A stretch of 26,645 bases of DNA from Candidatus Bathyarchaeota archaeon (lineage in GTDB: Archaea > Thermoproteota > Bathyarchaeia > 40CM-2-53-6). The stretch is taken from assembly GCA_005888755.1 (NCBI GenBank), contig VBBQ01000010.1, positions 1-26,645 on the forward strand. The letters are read 5' to 3'. The position numbers were made by a program, and so were the translations under genes. The notes beneath the pieces are model-generated. The model did not search any database, was not told the DNA's origin, and was given only the letters and a program-made list of their open reading frames with translations. How positions within the stretch are numbered: position 1 is the stretch's first letter; each line of letters opens with the position of its first letter. This document shows positions 1 to 8,163 of this stretch, one piece after another.

Positions 1-1
1 G

Positions 2-307
2 TTCACAAGCCGAAGCATCGCCAATCAGGAAAGGGTTTCCTTGGAGGCTGTCTATTTTGGGAGCACGGGCCCCAGCAACAACATAGTGACTCTTTACGTG
101 AGGAATGTGGGGACGGCTCCGTTCACGGTCGCCTCAGTATACGAGAATTCGACCCTCTACCAGATCTCACAGTCTCCAATACCCGTTAACCAGGTTCAGT
201 CGATCCAGATCTTCCTCTCGGGCCAGACTTGGGCTCGCGGAGATCTCCAGACCATAAGGGTCGCGACAATCAGGGGAACGACAGTAACCGCGACTTGGGT
301 GTCCTAG
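2..307 (+). CDS. Small type IV pilin-like protein, 3' part (5' end outside window)
   Basis: The frame is open from the left edge, so this is the C-terminal part (about 101 residues) of a gene that begins upstream. It matches the complete small pilin at 1603-2091 almost residue for residue in several places: both have an S-R-S-I-A-N-Q-E-R-V-S stretch, then a strand with YVRNVGT-PFT, and end with a GTT-TWV motif. The visible part is an all-beta, Ser/Thr-rich domain typical of the exposed head of archaeal pilins; the class III leader and hydrophobic helix must lie outside the window. The first in-frame ATG (41) is an internal methionine or GTC-ATT-like chance codon and is not the true start. It ends 2 bases before the next gene, so the two are probably translated together. 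Function as a pilus or archaellum subunit is inferred from the paralogue and operon. Confidence 0.85.
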   Translation, partial: FTSRSIANQERVSLEAVYFGSTGPSNNIVTLYVRNVGTAPFTVASVYENSTLYQISQSPIPVNQVQSIQIFLSGQTWARGDLQTIRVATIRGTTVTATWVS

Positions 308-309
308 CC

Positions 310-1434
310 ATGGGTATGTATCGCCGATTTGTTCATGCAAAGAAAGGAATGAGCACTGTATTTGGAGGGCTCTTCTTTGTCATACTGATACTCATGGGGT
401 TCAACTTGATGACTTGGAATTTTCTTCAGTTCGATGCCTACAACGGCGTAGTAACCTCGATGAGCCAGCGCGACCAGCTGTCCAGCTCGGAGAATATTCA
501 AGCGGTCCCTCCGGGTGCAACTGGTTTTGCCGGTAACTCCTTCAACATTACCGTTACCAATTTAGGCGGAATTACAACAACACTCTCGAGGATCTACATT
601 CAGAACGTCTCGCCAACCGGCACTCTGCCTCTACAGTGTCGAGGGGCTAGCTTGTGCACCGTAGACTCAGGATCCGGTACGATCAATTGCGCGGGTAATG
701 GCAACTGCGGTTTCACTAACGCGAACATCCGACCCGGAGAGAACAATCATGTCATGAAGGTCACAGGGCTAACGATCAACGATGGAAGTGGCTACCAGGT
801 AATCATGTCATCGACGCGAGGAAGACAGTTCAGCTTCTTTTATCCATGGCCTGTAAACGGCTTTGGTGGTTCTAACTCGAATGCTACGAACACCGCGCAT
901 GGAGCTCTGGACGTAAAATTCGACCTTAACTCCTTCAACTTTACCCGGGGCACCCAGACCGTTTCTGTACCCGGTTGGACTGTCCCTTATGCGACACCTC
1001 TTGTATACTGGGTAAAAGTAGTCAATAACGCTGTCAACCCAATCACCATCTCACAGTATACGTCGCTCTACTTCGTATGCTACCAGGACAGGTTCGGTTC
1101 AGGCAACGGCACTTGCAATGAGACTGATCTCAACTTCGTTGTCGACAACCGAACCATGAATCCGAACACTCTGATGGCATACGACGATGTAAACCGGCCC
1201 TACGTTCTTCCAGGTGCCGGTCCGAATGGTCCGACCGGGTCTACAATTATCAAGTTCGGTTCGTTCTGTCCTGGCGCTACCTGTGGGAATCCTCCGCCCA
1301 ACCAGGATGTCGACTTCCCCACACCCTATCTGGTCTTCATGGGATTCTTCTACAAGATCAACGGACAGATAGTCGGCCAGACAATTTCGTTCGTCGCCGT
1401 CAGAGCTTGCACAACATACCCATCATGCCCCTAG
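310..1434 (+). CDS. Large type IV pilin-like protein (374 aa), copy 1
   Basis: The ATG at 310, two bases after the preceding stop, gives a 374-residue protein beginning MGMYRRFVHAKKG. Residues 9-13 (H-A-K-K-G) followed by MSTVFGG and a hydrophobic stretch to about residue 38 form a class III signal peptide, with cleavage expected after Gly13 by a FlaK/PibD-type peptidase. The remainder is a large beta-rich, Asn/Thr/Gly-rich ectodomain with N-glycosylation-type sequons and a cysteine cluster ending in NCAGNGNC. It is a paralogue of the 367-residue protein at 2096-3199, with the same start context and the same cysteine cluster. It could be a structural or minor tip pilin; the sequence does not decide. 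An upstream in-frame GTG/ATG extension into the previous gene is rejected because the paralogue starts at the equivalent codon. Confidence 0.85.
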   Translation: MGMYRRFVHAKKGMSTVFGGLFFVILILMGFNLMTWNFLQFDAYNGVVTSMSQRDQLSSSENIQAVPPGATGFAGNSFNITVTNLGGITTTLSRIYIQNVSPTGTLPLQCRGASLCTVDSGSGTINCAGNGNCGFTNANIRPGENNHVMKVTGLTINDGSGYQVIMSSTRGRQFSFFYPWPVNGFGGSNSNATNTAHGALDVKFDLNSFNFTRGTQTVSVPGWTVPYATPLVYWVKVVNNAVNPITISQYTSLYFVCYQDRFGSGNGTCNETDLNFVVDNRTMNPNTLMAYDDVNRPYVLPGAGPNGPTGSTIIKFGSFCPGATCGNPPPNQDVDFPTPYLVFMGFFYKINGQIVGQTISFVAVRACTTYPSCP

Positions 1435-1602
1435 AACCCCGGGCTTGATCAGACATGAGCAGTGGAATCTTAGTACCACCGAGATGGGGCGGGAGAAACA
1501 GCGGGGCTTTATCCTCAGAACCCTTTGAGATGTTTGGTTTGAACTTCCACGTCTCAACAGAGATTGGAGCACGATAGACATCATGGGAGATAGGAAGAGA
1601 GA

Positions 1603-2091
1603 ATGAGTCTAGTAAAATGGGCAAAGAATCGTATTGAAAGGAACCGCAAGTCAAAGCGGGGCATCGCTACGATCATGGCCAACCTGACCATGCTTGTCAT
1701 AGTCGTTAGTCTAAGTTCCCTACTCTTCGTCTGGGCAATCTCGAGCTTCGGAGCCTACCAGGGTGGTGCAGGTTACTGGTTCTCCAGTCGCAGCATTGCC
1801 AACCAGGAACGGGTTTCGGTCGAGAACGCTTTCTTCACCGGATCATGTGGCACTTGCAACAATATCATTAAGGTCTATGTGCGTAACGTGGGAACAATCC
1901 CGTTCACCATCGCGTCAGTCTATGTGAATTCGACGCTCTTCCAGTTCTCACAAACAGTCAATGTGGGCAACGTGACCACGACCCCGTTGACTATGACGCT
2001 GAGCGGCACGACTTGGGCTCATAACGACATCCAGAAGATCACCGTCGCTACCGTTCGAGGAACGATCACAACCACAACTTGGGTGCCTTAG
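1603..2091 (+). CDS. Small type IV pilin-like protein (162 aa)
   Basis: This is the complete paralogue of the partial gene at the left edge. It has a basic leader ending in K-S-K-R-G20, then I-A-T-I-M and a hydrophobic helix to about residue 50: a class III prepilin signal with predicted cleavage after Gly20. Residues 60-162 form a beta-sandwich-like domain with two cysteines (S-C-G-T-C), the YVRNVGT motif and a C-terminal TTTTWVP. It is preceded by 168 bases without a gene, the only real gap inside the pilus operon, so an internal promoter is possible though no clear TATA box was found at the right distance. The next gene starts 4 bases after its stop. Pilus or archaellum filament subunit is the likely role; FlaF/FlaG-like accessory pilin is the alternative. 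Confidence 0.87.
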   Translation: MSLVKWAKNRIERNRKSKRGIATIMANLTMLVIVVSLSSLLFVWAISSFGAYQGGAGYWFSSRSIANQERVSVENAFFTGSCGTCNNIIKVYVRNVGTIPFTIASVYVNSTLFQFSQTVNVGNVTTTPLTMTLSGTTWAHNDIQKITVATVRGTITTTTWVP

Positions 2092-2095
2092 CCAC

Positions 2096-3199
2096 ATGGC
2101 GATCTATAGAAGATTCGTCCGCGCAAAGAAGGGCATGAGCACCATATTCGGAGGACTATTCTTCATCATACTGATCCTCATGGGATTCAACCTGATGCTC
2201 TGGGGATTCATCCAATACGACAACTACAATTCCTCACTTTTCAAGATGAACCAGAACGATCAGCTTGCAACCTCAGAGAACTTGGTTCCAGCAGCTCCCG
2301 GAGCACAGAACTTCACCAGTACTAGCTTCAACATCCCGGTCAACAATCTGGGCGGAACTACTGTTAGCATCGCGAGAATATACATATCGAATATCTCCCC
2401 AACTGGAGGAACCAAGTGCACCAACAGCGATCCCAACAGCCTGGGCCCCTGTATCGTTGATACGGGATCGGGCACCCAAAACTGCGCTGGCAATGGCAAC
2501 TGCTTCTTCACGAACGGAAACGTAGCGGCTGGAGTAATCAACCAACTCATCCATGTCAACGGAGTGACGTTGAACGACGGTAGCGGATACAAAGTCATTC
2601 TCAGCAGTACAAGGGGTCGCTTGTTCAGCTTCTTCTACCCCTGGCCGGTGACTTTCAATACGAACAACCCTGGGGGACAATTCGTCACCAACATCGGGCC
2701 TCTCTCAATCTATTTCGACTTCAAGTCCTTCAACTTCACCCAGGGATCCCAGACTCAGTCTCAATCAGCCTTCTGCGTTCCGTCAAGCACTAATATGGTG
2801 TTGTGGGTCAAGGTCGCTAACACAGCAACCGACAGCGGGGTGACATTGCAAGGCAGCACCATGATGCAGATGCAGCCTTACAGCGCCAACGGTTTCGGAC
2901 AGTTCGTCCGAACCTGGATAGTCTCTCCAACAAGCATCAATCCGAGCGTTATCACCGCCTACAACCAGGGTACCCTCCCCTATAATTTACCGCCAGCCCC
3001 TGCGAACGGAGCAGCCCCGACGACGGAAGTGTATTTCGGGGGAAACGGTCAAGGCGGGACAGGTGGTGTTACCTTGGGCAACCAAGACAACTGGCTAACG
3101 TTCATCGGATTCTACTACAATTACAGGGGCCAGCCTCAGGGAGAGACGATCCCATTCATGGACCTCAAGAGTACTAGTGGCTATCCGGGCACGTGTTGA
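2096..3199 (+). CDS. Large type IV pilin-like protein (367 aa), copy 2
   Basis: The protein starts MAIYRRFVRAKKG, with class III cleavage expected after Gly13, followed by MSTIFGGLFF and a hydrophobic helix to about residue 37. The ectodomain is beta-rich and shares with the copy at 310-1434 the motifs I-S-P-T-G, a cysteine cluster with NCAGNGNC, a DGSGY-V-SSTRGR stretch and FSFFYPWPV. The two copies diverge in their last 150 residues, where this one has its own cysteines and a Gly/Gln-rich segment. It sits 4 bases after the small pilin and 19 bases before the KaiC-like gene. The arrangement small pilin plus large pilin is therefore repeated, which suggests the two proteins work as a pair, for example as alternating or capping subunits. 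That last point is inference. Confidence 0.85.
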   Translation: MAIYRRFVRAKKGMSTIFGGLFFIILILMGFNLMLWGFIQYDNYNSSLFKMNQNDQLATSENLVPAAPGAQNFTSTSFNIPVNNLGGTTVSIARIYISNISPTGGTKCTNSDPNSLGPCIVDTGSGTQNCAGNGNCFFTNGNVAAGVINQLIHVNGVTLNDGSGYKVILSSTRGRLFSFFYPWPVTFNTNNPGGQFVTNIGPLSIYFDFKSFNFTQGSQTQSQSAFCVPSSTNMVLWVKVANTATDSGVTLQGSTMMQMQPYSANGFGQFVRTWIVSPTSINPSVITAYNQGTLPYNLPPAPANGAAPTTEVYFGGNGQGGTGGVTLGNQDNWLTFIGFYYNYRGQPQGETIPFMDLKSTSGYPGTC

Positions 3200-3218
3200 G
3201 TGAGACCTGGGATGGCTA

Positions 3219-4256
3219 ATGAGTTATGATGATCAGGGACAGCCAGCAAACAACGACCCTTACTCATACCAGGACCCCTCGCAATACGACCCTTCACAAG
3301 GCTACACCGGATACGAGTCCGGTTCCTATGAAAACCAGGGATACGACAATTCAGGATACGCTCCAACTCCCCCACCACAAGAGCAGCAACCAGCGCGTCC
3401 TCAACTCCAACAGCTCCAAAGAATATCGTCGGGAGTCCCCGGTTTCGACCAGATTGTCGGCGGCGGGCTCATCCGTGACAGAGTCTATCTCCTAAGTGGG
3501 CCTGCAGGTGCCGGCAAAACGATCTTCTCAACACAGTTTCTCTACAACGGGATTTCAAAGTATAACGAAAACGGAGTCTATGTTGTGCTAGAAGAGACTC
3601 CTCAGCAACTCCGAGAGAACATGTACAACAGCTTCGGCTGGAACATACAGACATACGAAGACAATGGCAACATAATCGTCCTAGACGCGATTTCAAGCAG
3701 GCTCGGACTCAGCAGCGCCGAGCGGTATGTAGTACCTCGTCCCTTCACCCTAGAATCTCTACTCTACGAAATCCAAAACGCCATCCAAACCGTAAACGCT
3801 CGCAGAGTCGTCATCGACTCACTAGACGCAATGAGTCTCGAACTAACCCAAGTCGATCTTAGAAGCCTAATTCAGAGGCTTACTATGATTCTCAAATCCT
3901 TCGGCTGCACCACCCTGCTCGTCAGCGGACAAGCTGAGACAACCAGTCAAGGACGGAAATCTGTCGAGGAATACGTGGTCGACGGAATGATCAGACTTCA
4001 CCACAACCTCGAAGAGAGTGTCAGCGGTGAAACGACGCTCGAACAGAACGCTCTCCAGGGAAACTCGCTCGAGGAGGATTCGTTCTCTATGAAGGTGCGC
4101 TCTCGAAAAATCGAGATTCCCAAAATGCGTGGGACGTCGCACTCTCAATATCAACATCCCTTCATCATTAACGAAAACGGGATCGAGATCAAATCAGAGC
4201 CTGAGGTCACCAAACGTTTGAGACGCGCAATCTTCAAGGCGAAACAGGTTGATTAG
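3219..4256 (+). CDS. KaiC/FlaH-like RecA-fold ATPase with Q/Y/P-rich N-terminal tail (345 aa)
   Basis: Residues 1-63 are low complexity, rich in Gln, Tyr, Pro, Gly, Ser and Asp, and probably disordered. Residues 66-345 form a KaiC-type RecA domain: GVPGFDQIVGGG (72-83) is the family's entry motif, Walker A is GPAGAGKT (94-101), and the Walker B strand is RVVID (196-200), followed by a Ser at 201. Archaeal KaiC-like proteins of this size include FlaH/ArlH, which binds ATP beneath the archaellum platform and partners FlaI and FlaJ; the position just before FlaI- and FlaJ-type genes fits that role. The ATG at 3219 is the only sensible start; an overlapping ATG at 3212 runs into a stop. Its last bases overlap the start of the next gene. 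The long tail is not typical of FlaH and may recruit or cluster the motor. Confidence 0.85.
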   Translation: MSYDDQGQPANNDPYSYQDPSQYDPSQGYTGYESGSYENQGYDNSGYAPTPPPQEQQPARPQLQQLQRISSGVPGFDQIVGGGLIRDRVYLLSGPAGAGKTIFSTQFLYNGISKYNENGVYVVLEETPQQLRENMYNSFGWNIQTYEDNGNIIVLDAISSRLGLSSAERYVVPRPFTLESLLYEIQNAIQTVNARRVVIDSLDAMSLELTQVDLRSLIQRLTMILKSFGCTTLLVSGQAETTSQGRKSVEEYVVDGMIRLHHNLEESVSGETTLEQNALQGNSLEEDSFSMKVRSRKIEIPKMRGTSHSQYQHPFIINENGIEIKSEPEVTKRLRRAIFKAKQVD

Positions 4257-5037
4257 AGCTAGACCCCAAGAAAGAGTCCGCCGAATCCGGATAGGCATGG
4301 GCGGCCTGGACGAGAAACTGGGCGGTGGAATTCCAGCAGGCAGCACCGTTCTTTTAATCAGCAATCAAGAAGGTCCGGTCCGTCTCTTCTGCCAACAAAT
4401 CGCCCATCTCTTGTGCACTGAGGGGCATCGAATTTTCTATTTCACAATTGTCAGAGACCCGGCGTACATCAGAGAAGAGATGATGGTCTACGAATGGGAT
4501 ACCAGTGAAATGGAACAAGGGAGACAGTGGACCTTTATTGACGCATACAGTCCAAGAGTGCAGTCCCTCCAACAAGGGGGTCACGGGCCAGGATCAATGG
4601 GCACGGGTTTGCTCGGGCCAGGGGCAATGAGTCCCGGTTCGAGAAGCCTCGGCTCGGACCTCTTTGTGACACTCCGGAGGGAGATACTGTCACAACTGGA
4701 TGAAGGAGACATAGTAATGATAGATTCGCTCTCGGACCTGCTGGTCAATCATGACGCCGCATCAGTCCGTGAGCTCTTGGAGATTCTAGGCAGCCAGATT
4801 CACCAGCGAAACGGTCTGGTCTTCATGCCCATCTTGTCAGACATCCACGATCCACACGTGGTTGCCACTCTATCGCACATGTCCGATGTCGTCGTCGAAT
4901 TCGAGCTAGAATCTGAACACTTAGAAGGCAAACTTCGATTTTACAAGATGAGGAGAGCACAGCTGCGCCCAATGCTCCTGCCTTTCTCGATCACAGACAG
5001 AGGAGTTATGGCCGAGACATTCGGCAGGGTGATCTGA
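4249..5037 (+). CDS. Second KaiC/FlaH-like protein, P-loop degenerate (262 aa)
   Basis: A TTG at 4249 overlaps the stop of the preceding ATPase by 8 bases (TTGATTAG), which suggests translational coupling. The protein keeps the KaiC entry motif G-M-G-G-L-D-E-K-L-G-G-G-I-P (16-29) and a Walker B-like strand GDIVMIDSLSDLL (153-165), but the place where Walker A should be reads SNQEGPVRL (38-46): the GKT lysine and threonine are gone, so ordinary ATP binding is unlikely. Residues about 108-136 are an insertion rich in Gly, Ser, Met and Pro. An in-frame ATG at 4297 would cut off the entry motif and is less likely. It is probably a pseudo-ATPase partner of the gene before it, forming a mixed ring or regulating it. 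A divergent FlaH is the alternative. Confidence 0.8.
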   Translation: MIRARPQERVRRIRIGMGGLDEKLGGGIPAGSTVLLISNQEGPVRLFCQQIAHLLCTEGHRIFYFTIVRDPAYIREEMMVYEWDTSEMEQGRQWTFIDAYSPRVQSLQQGGHGPGSMGTGLLGPGAMSPGSRSLGSDLFVTLRREILSQLDEGDIVMIDSLSDLLVNHDAASVRELLEILGSQIHQRNGLVFMPILSDIHDPHVVATLSHMSDVVVEFELESEHLEGKLRFYKMRRAQLRPMLLPFSITDRGVMAETFGRVI

Positions 5038-5042
5038 TAATC

Positions 5043-6647
5043 ATGTCAAAAACCGCGAAGCCCGAGAAGACCGACAAGATAGACAACATTGTCGGCATGC
5101 TGATGGAATACGAAAAAATGACGATAGATCTGATGAAGAAGGCATCAGACACACCCGTTGTAGAGCAATACGATGTAAACGCGCCCTATGCAAAAGTCCG
5201 GATAGTCAAAGAAGATGGCGCGATCAAGTATCAGATAGTGGAGGTTCAGCTAAGCGATGATGAAAAGAAGAATCTCAAAGAGATCGGAGAACTCCTGGTC
5301 GAAGAGCTGGATGTTGATATTAAGAGATTAGGTGGCACCGAGAACGCTGGAGCCTACATTAGGAAACTTGTAGAGAAGATCATCAAGAACTACAAGATCA
5401 AGATTACGCCCGATGGCCTGGACCGTATCATGTACTATGTTATCCGGGACTTTGTTCACTTCGACAAAATAGATCCGTTGATGCGGGATCCCTGGATCGA
5501 AGACATCTCATGCAACGGCATGGGAATACCACTCTACATATGGCATCGAAAACATGAATCGATACCCACCAACGTTATCTTCAACACCACGGAAGAGCTT
5601 GACAAGTTCATCCTCAAACTCAGTTACATGACCGGCCGCGCCATATCCATCGCCCAACCTGTCCTGGACGCCACACTACCTGACGGAAGTCGAGTCCAGA
5701 TGACATACGAGAAAGAAGTCACGAGACGCGGATCAACCTTCACGATACGAAAATTCAGAGAGAGACCTCTCACCTGCTCGGACCTGATAATCTACAACAC
5801 AATGTCCGCCGAGATGGCGGCGTGGTACTGGTACATCATCGAGAAACAAGCCTCAGTAATCGTCGTGGGCGGCACAGCCTCAGGAAAGACAACTTGCATC
5901 AACACCCTCGCCATGTTCATCAAACCCAACGCCAAAATAGTCTCGATCGAAGACACGTCGGAAATCCAGCTGCCCCACGAAAACTGGCTTTCATCCGTCG
6001 TCAGAATGGGCTTCGGTGTAACCGGGGAAGTCTCCGAGATCACTCTCTTCGACCTGCTCAAGAACGCCATGAGACAGCGCCCGGAGTACATCATCGTCGG
6101 AGAAGTCAGAGGCAATGAAGCATACACCCTGATGCAGGCGATCGCTACCGGTCACGGAGGCCTTGCAACCCTGCACGCCGATTCAGCGGAGGCAGCAATT
6201 CACCGTCTCGAAAGCGAACCCATGAACATACCTCGACCCCTTATCCCAACCATCGATGTCATCGGGGTCCAAACCCGAGTCCAGGTAGGCGACAAAAGCG
6301 TCCGACGCATGGTCAACATAGCTGAAGTCGTCGGGCTCGATCCCACAACGAAGGACGTGTTGACTAACGATGTCTTCAAGTGGAATCCAAAGACGGACAC
6401 TTACGTGTTCTATGGACGAAGCTATGTCCTTGAGAACATAATGAAACGTCACGGATACAAGCATGAGGAAGTGATGGAAGAGCTCAACAACAGACGTCTT
6501 GTCCTCGAATGGATGGTCCGGAACAACATTCGTGACTTCAAGGATGTCGTCGAAGTCATTCGCACTTACTACGTCAATCCGCAACAGCTCTTGGATCGGG
6601 TCAAGCGCGAGAAGATGGTCCAATCACCATCAGGAGCTACTTCGTAA
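5043..6647 (+). CDS. FlaI/TadA-type secretion ATPase of pilus or archaellum assembly (534 aa)
   Basis: This is a type II/IV secretion ATPase that hydrolyses ATP in the cytoplasm to drive pilin extraction and assembly. After an N-terminal domain (about 1-240), the core shows Walker A GGTASGKTT (276-284), the Asp box S-I-E-D-T (301-305), Walker B EYIIVGEVRG (348-357) and the His box HGGLATLHADS (371-381), all in the order and spacing of the GspE/VirB11/FlaI family. Length is normal for FlaI. It starts with ATG 5 bases after the previous stop, and its stop overlaps the ATG of the FlaJ-like gene by one base. The context (pilins, KaiC pair, platform proteins) fixes its role as the motor of this machine; whether the product is a rotating archaellum or a static pilus cannot be told from this gene alone. 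Confidence 0.93.
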   Translation: MSKTAKPEKTDKIDNIVGMLMEYEKMTIDLMKKASDTPVVEQYDVNAPYAKVRIVKEDGAIKYQIVEVQLSDDEKKNLKEIGELLVEELDVDIKRLGGTENAGAYIRKLVEKIIKNYKIKITPDGLDRIMYYVIRDFVHFDKIDPLMRDPWIEDISCNGMGIPLYIWHRKHESIPTNVIFNTTEELDKFILKLSYMTGRAISIAQPVLDATLPDGSRVQMTYEKEVTRRGSTFTIRKFRERPLTCSDLIIYNTMSAEMAAWYWYIIEKQASVIVVGGTASGKTTCINTLAMFIKPNAKIVSIEDTSEIQLPHENWLSSVVRMGFGVTGEVSEITLFDLLKNAMRQRPEYIIVGEVRGNEAYTLMQAIATGHGGLATLHADSAEAAIHRLESEPMNIPRPLIPTIDVIGVQTRVQVGDKSVRRMVNIAEVVGLDPTTKDVLTNDVFKWNPKTDTYVFYGRSYVLENIMKRHGYKHEEVMEELNNRRLVLEWMVRNNIRDFKDVVEVIRTYYVNPQQLLDRVKREKMVQSPSGATS

Positions 6648-8152
6648 TGAGTCTAATTGATCCCATCGTCCCATTCCTGGGACCGCTAGGTCAGCTCCTT
6701 GCGACAAACTCCAACGACATCCTCTCTGTCGGACTAGGATTATTGGGTCTAGTTTCTCTAGGCCTCTACAAGGCAAAGAAGAATCTCTTCGAAACCAGCA
6801 AGTCGTGGGTCGGAGCGACCGTTGTACTCTCGTTCCTCACACTCCTTTTCCGAGGAATGGGCGCGATCTGCGGATGTACCTGGTACACGGACCCCAATAC
6901 GGGTGCCATTCAGCAGCTTGTCCCAATTACCTATTTGCTGATAGCCGGGTCCTTCTTCGCCATACTATACAACTTCAACATCTCCATGCTGAAAAAGCAC
7001 AAGTGGCTGATCAGCATCCCATTATCCATTCCAATCGCGATCGTCTCCAACATATTCTTTCCATTGATCGCAATTACCCCGCCCTGGGTAATTATCGAAA
7101 TCATCATCCTATCCCCCGCAGGCGCACTCTACAGCAGTTTCGTCTATGAGAAAGCCGTGCTTCACATGGGAGACTACCGCGCTAGAATGCGCCACTTCAT
7201 GGAACAGGGTGAGAAGGGGAAGAAGGGAGGAATTGCGCTTCCAGAAGAGAAGCAGGGGTTCTCCTATTTCACCTACGGTCTACTCGGCAAAAGAATAGGC
7301 AAGCTACTGCCAATTTTCGGCGGCCTCAAACAGGTTCTCTCGCTAGCTGGAATGAAGATTGGGTACAAAGCCTATGTGAGCAGCATGGTCTTCTTCGCCT
7401 TGGTCGGAGGAGGATTATCCTTCTTCGTATGGTTCCTCATCCTCAATCTAGGCCTCGGAAGCGCCTTCGGTCTCACCTTCTCGATAACATCTGTCCTTTT
7501 GAGCATTCTACTCTCTATCGGGCTCGCAGTAATAACAGGCGCCGCAATTCTCGGATTCTTCTACATACTCCCATCCATGAAAGTCGGGTCCCGGAGACAA
7601 CGGCTAGACAATTTCCTACCGTTCACTGCAAGCTACATGACAGTTCTCGCATCCGCAGGAGTCACCCCTGAGCGAATACTGAGGTCCACATCTGAGAAAG
7701 ATCCCAAGTTCATGCTCTCCGACGAGATTGCGAACGTGATCGGAAGAATCGACCTTCTCGGCTACGACGTCATCAACGCGATGACCGCGGAGGTAGAGCG
7801 TTCCCCATCAGCAAACTACCAAGACCTTCTGCGAGGCTTCTCAGGAGTCATCAGGACCGGTGGGGACATGAAAAAGTTCTTCCAAGGCATAACAGACCAC
7901 CTGTTCCAGAAACGCGCTCTCTCAGTCCAAGGATTCCTCGACACGCTGGGAATCATCGCTGAAACATACGTGCTCATGCTCATCGCCTTCCCACTAATGC
8001 TCGTCGTCATGCTCTCGATCATGGCCTCTATCGGAGGCAATCTGGGAGGGATAGATGTCTTCTCTTTCATGTACCTCCTCGCCTTCATACTCATACCAAT
8101 ATGCGGCGTAATGTTCCTCTTCATCCTGGACACTATGCAGCCGAAAGGTTAG
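6647..8152 (+). CDS. FlaJ/TadC-type membrane platform protein with extra N-terminal membrane domain (501 aa)
   Basis: The C-terminal half is a type II secretion F (T2SF/FlaJ) domain: residues 240-310 hold membrane segments, R-R-Q-R-L-D-N-F-L-P-F-T at 316-327 opens the cytoplasmic helical domain, S-A-G-V-T-P-E-R-I-L follows at 336-345, and the domain closes with the R-T-G-G-D-M motif near 403-408 and membrane helices at 436-460 and 472-494. The N-terminal 170 residues contain about four to six further hydrophobic segments (roughly 25-40, 55-70, 91-110, 120-145, 147-165) with a short Cys-containing loop G-A-I-C-G-C; I do not recognise this part and it is not needed in a minimal FlaJ/TadC. A Lys/Gly-rich cytoplasmic linker (188-203) joins the halves. 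The ATG overlaps the stop of the FlaI-like gene by one base. Confidence 0.88.
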   Translation: MSLIDPIVPFLGPLGQLLATNSNDILSVGLGLLGLVSLGLYKAKKNLFETSKSWVGATVVLSFLTLLFRGMGAICGCTWYTDPNTGAIQQLVPITYLLIAGSFFAILYNFNISMLKKHKWLISIPLSIPIAIVSNIFFPLIAITPPWVIIEIIILSPAGALYSSFVYEKAVLHMGDYRARMRHFMEQGEKGKKGGIALPEEKQGFSYFTYGLLGKRIGKLLPIFGGLKQVLSLAGMKIGYKAYVSSMVFFALVGGGLSFFVWFLILNLGLGSAFGLTFSITSVLLSILLSIGLAVITGAAILGFFYILPSMKVGSRRQRLDNFLPFTASYMTVLASAGVTPERILRSTSEKDPKFMLSDEIANVIGRIDLLGYDVINAMTAEVERSPSANYQDLLRGFSGVIRTGGDMKKFFQGITDHLFQKRALSVQGFLDTLGIIAETYVLMLIAFPLMLVVMLSIMASIGGNLGGIDVFSFMYLLAFILIPICGVMFLFILDTMQPKG

Positions 8153-8163
8153 GAGAACAAAAA

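Noticed and set aside
41-307. ATG at 41 as the start of a short independent gene
   Set aside because: The frame is open to the window edge and aligns with the paralogue's internal region; the pilin leader would be lost.
1435-1602. Gap between the two pilin cassettes as a promoter
   Set aside because: CTTTATCC near 1505 is TATA-like, but lies about 95 bases before the start and has no further support.
2260-2680. Long - strand and out-of-frame + strand open frames over the second large pilin
   Set aside because: They are mirrors of a strong coding frame with class III leader and paralogue support.
8101-8163. Upstream ATG at 8101 for the second platform protein
   Set aside because: It lies within the previous gene, and AGGAG sits at the right distance before ATG 8164.
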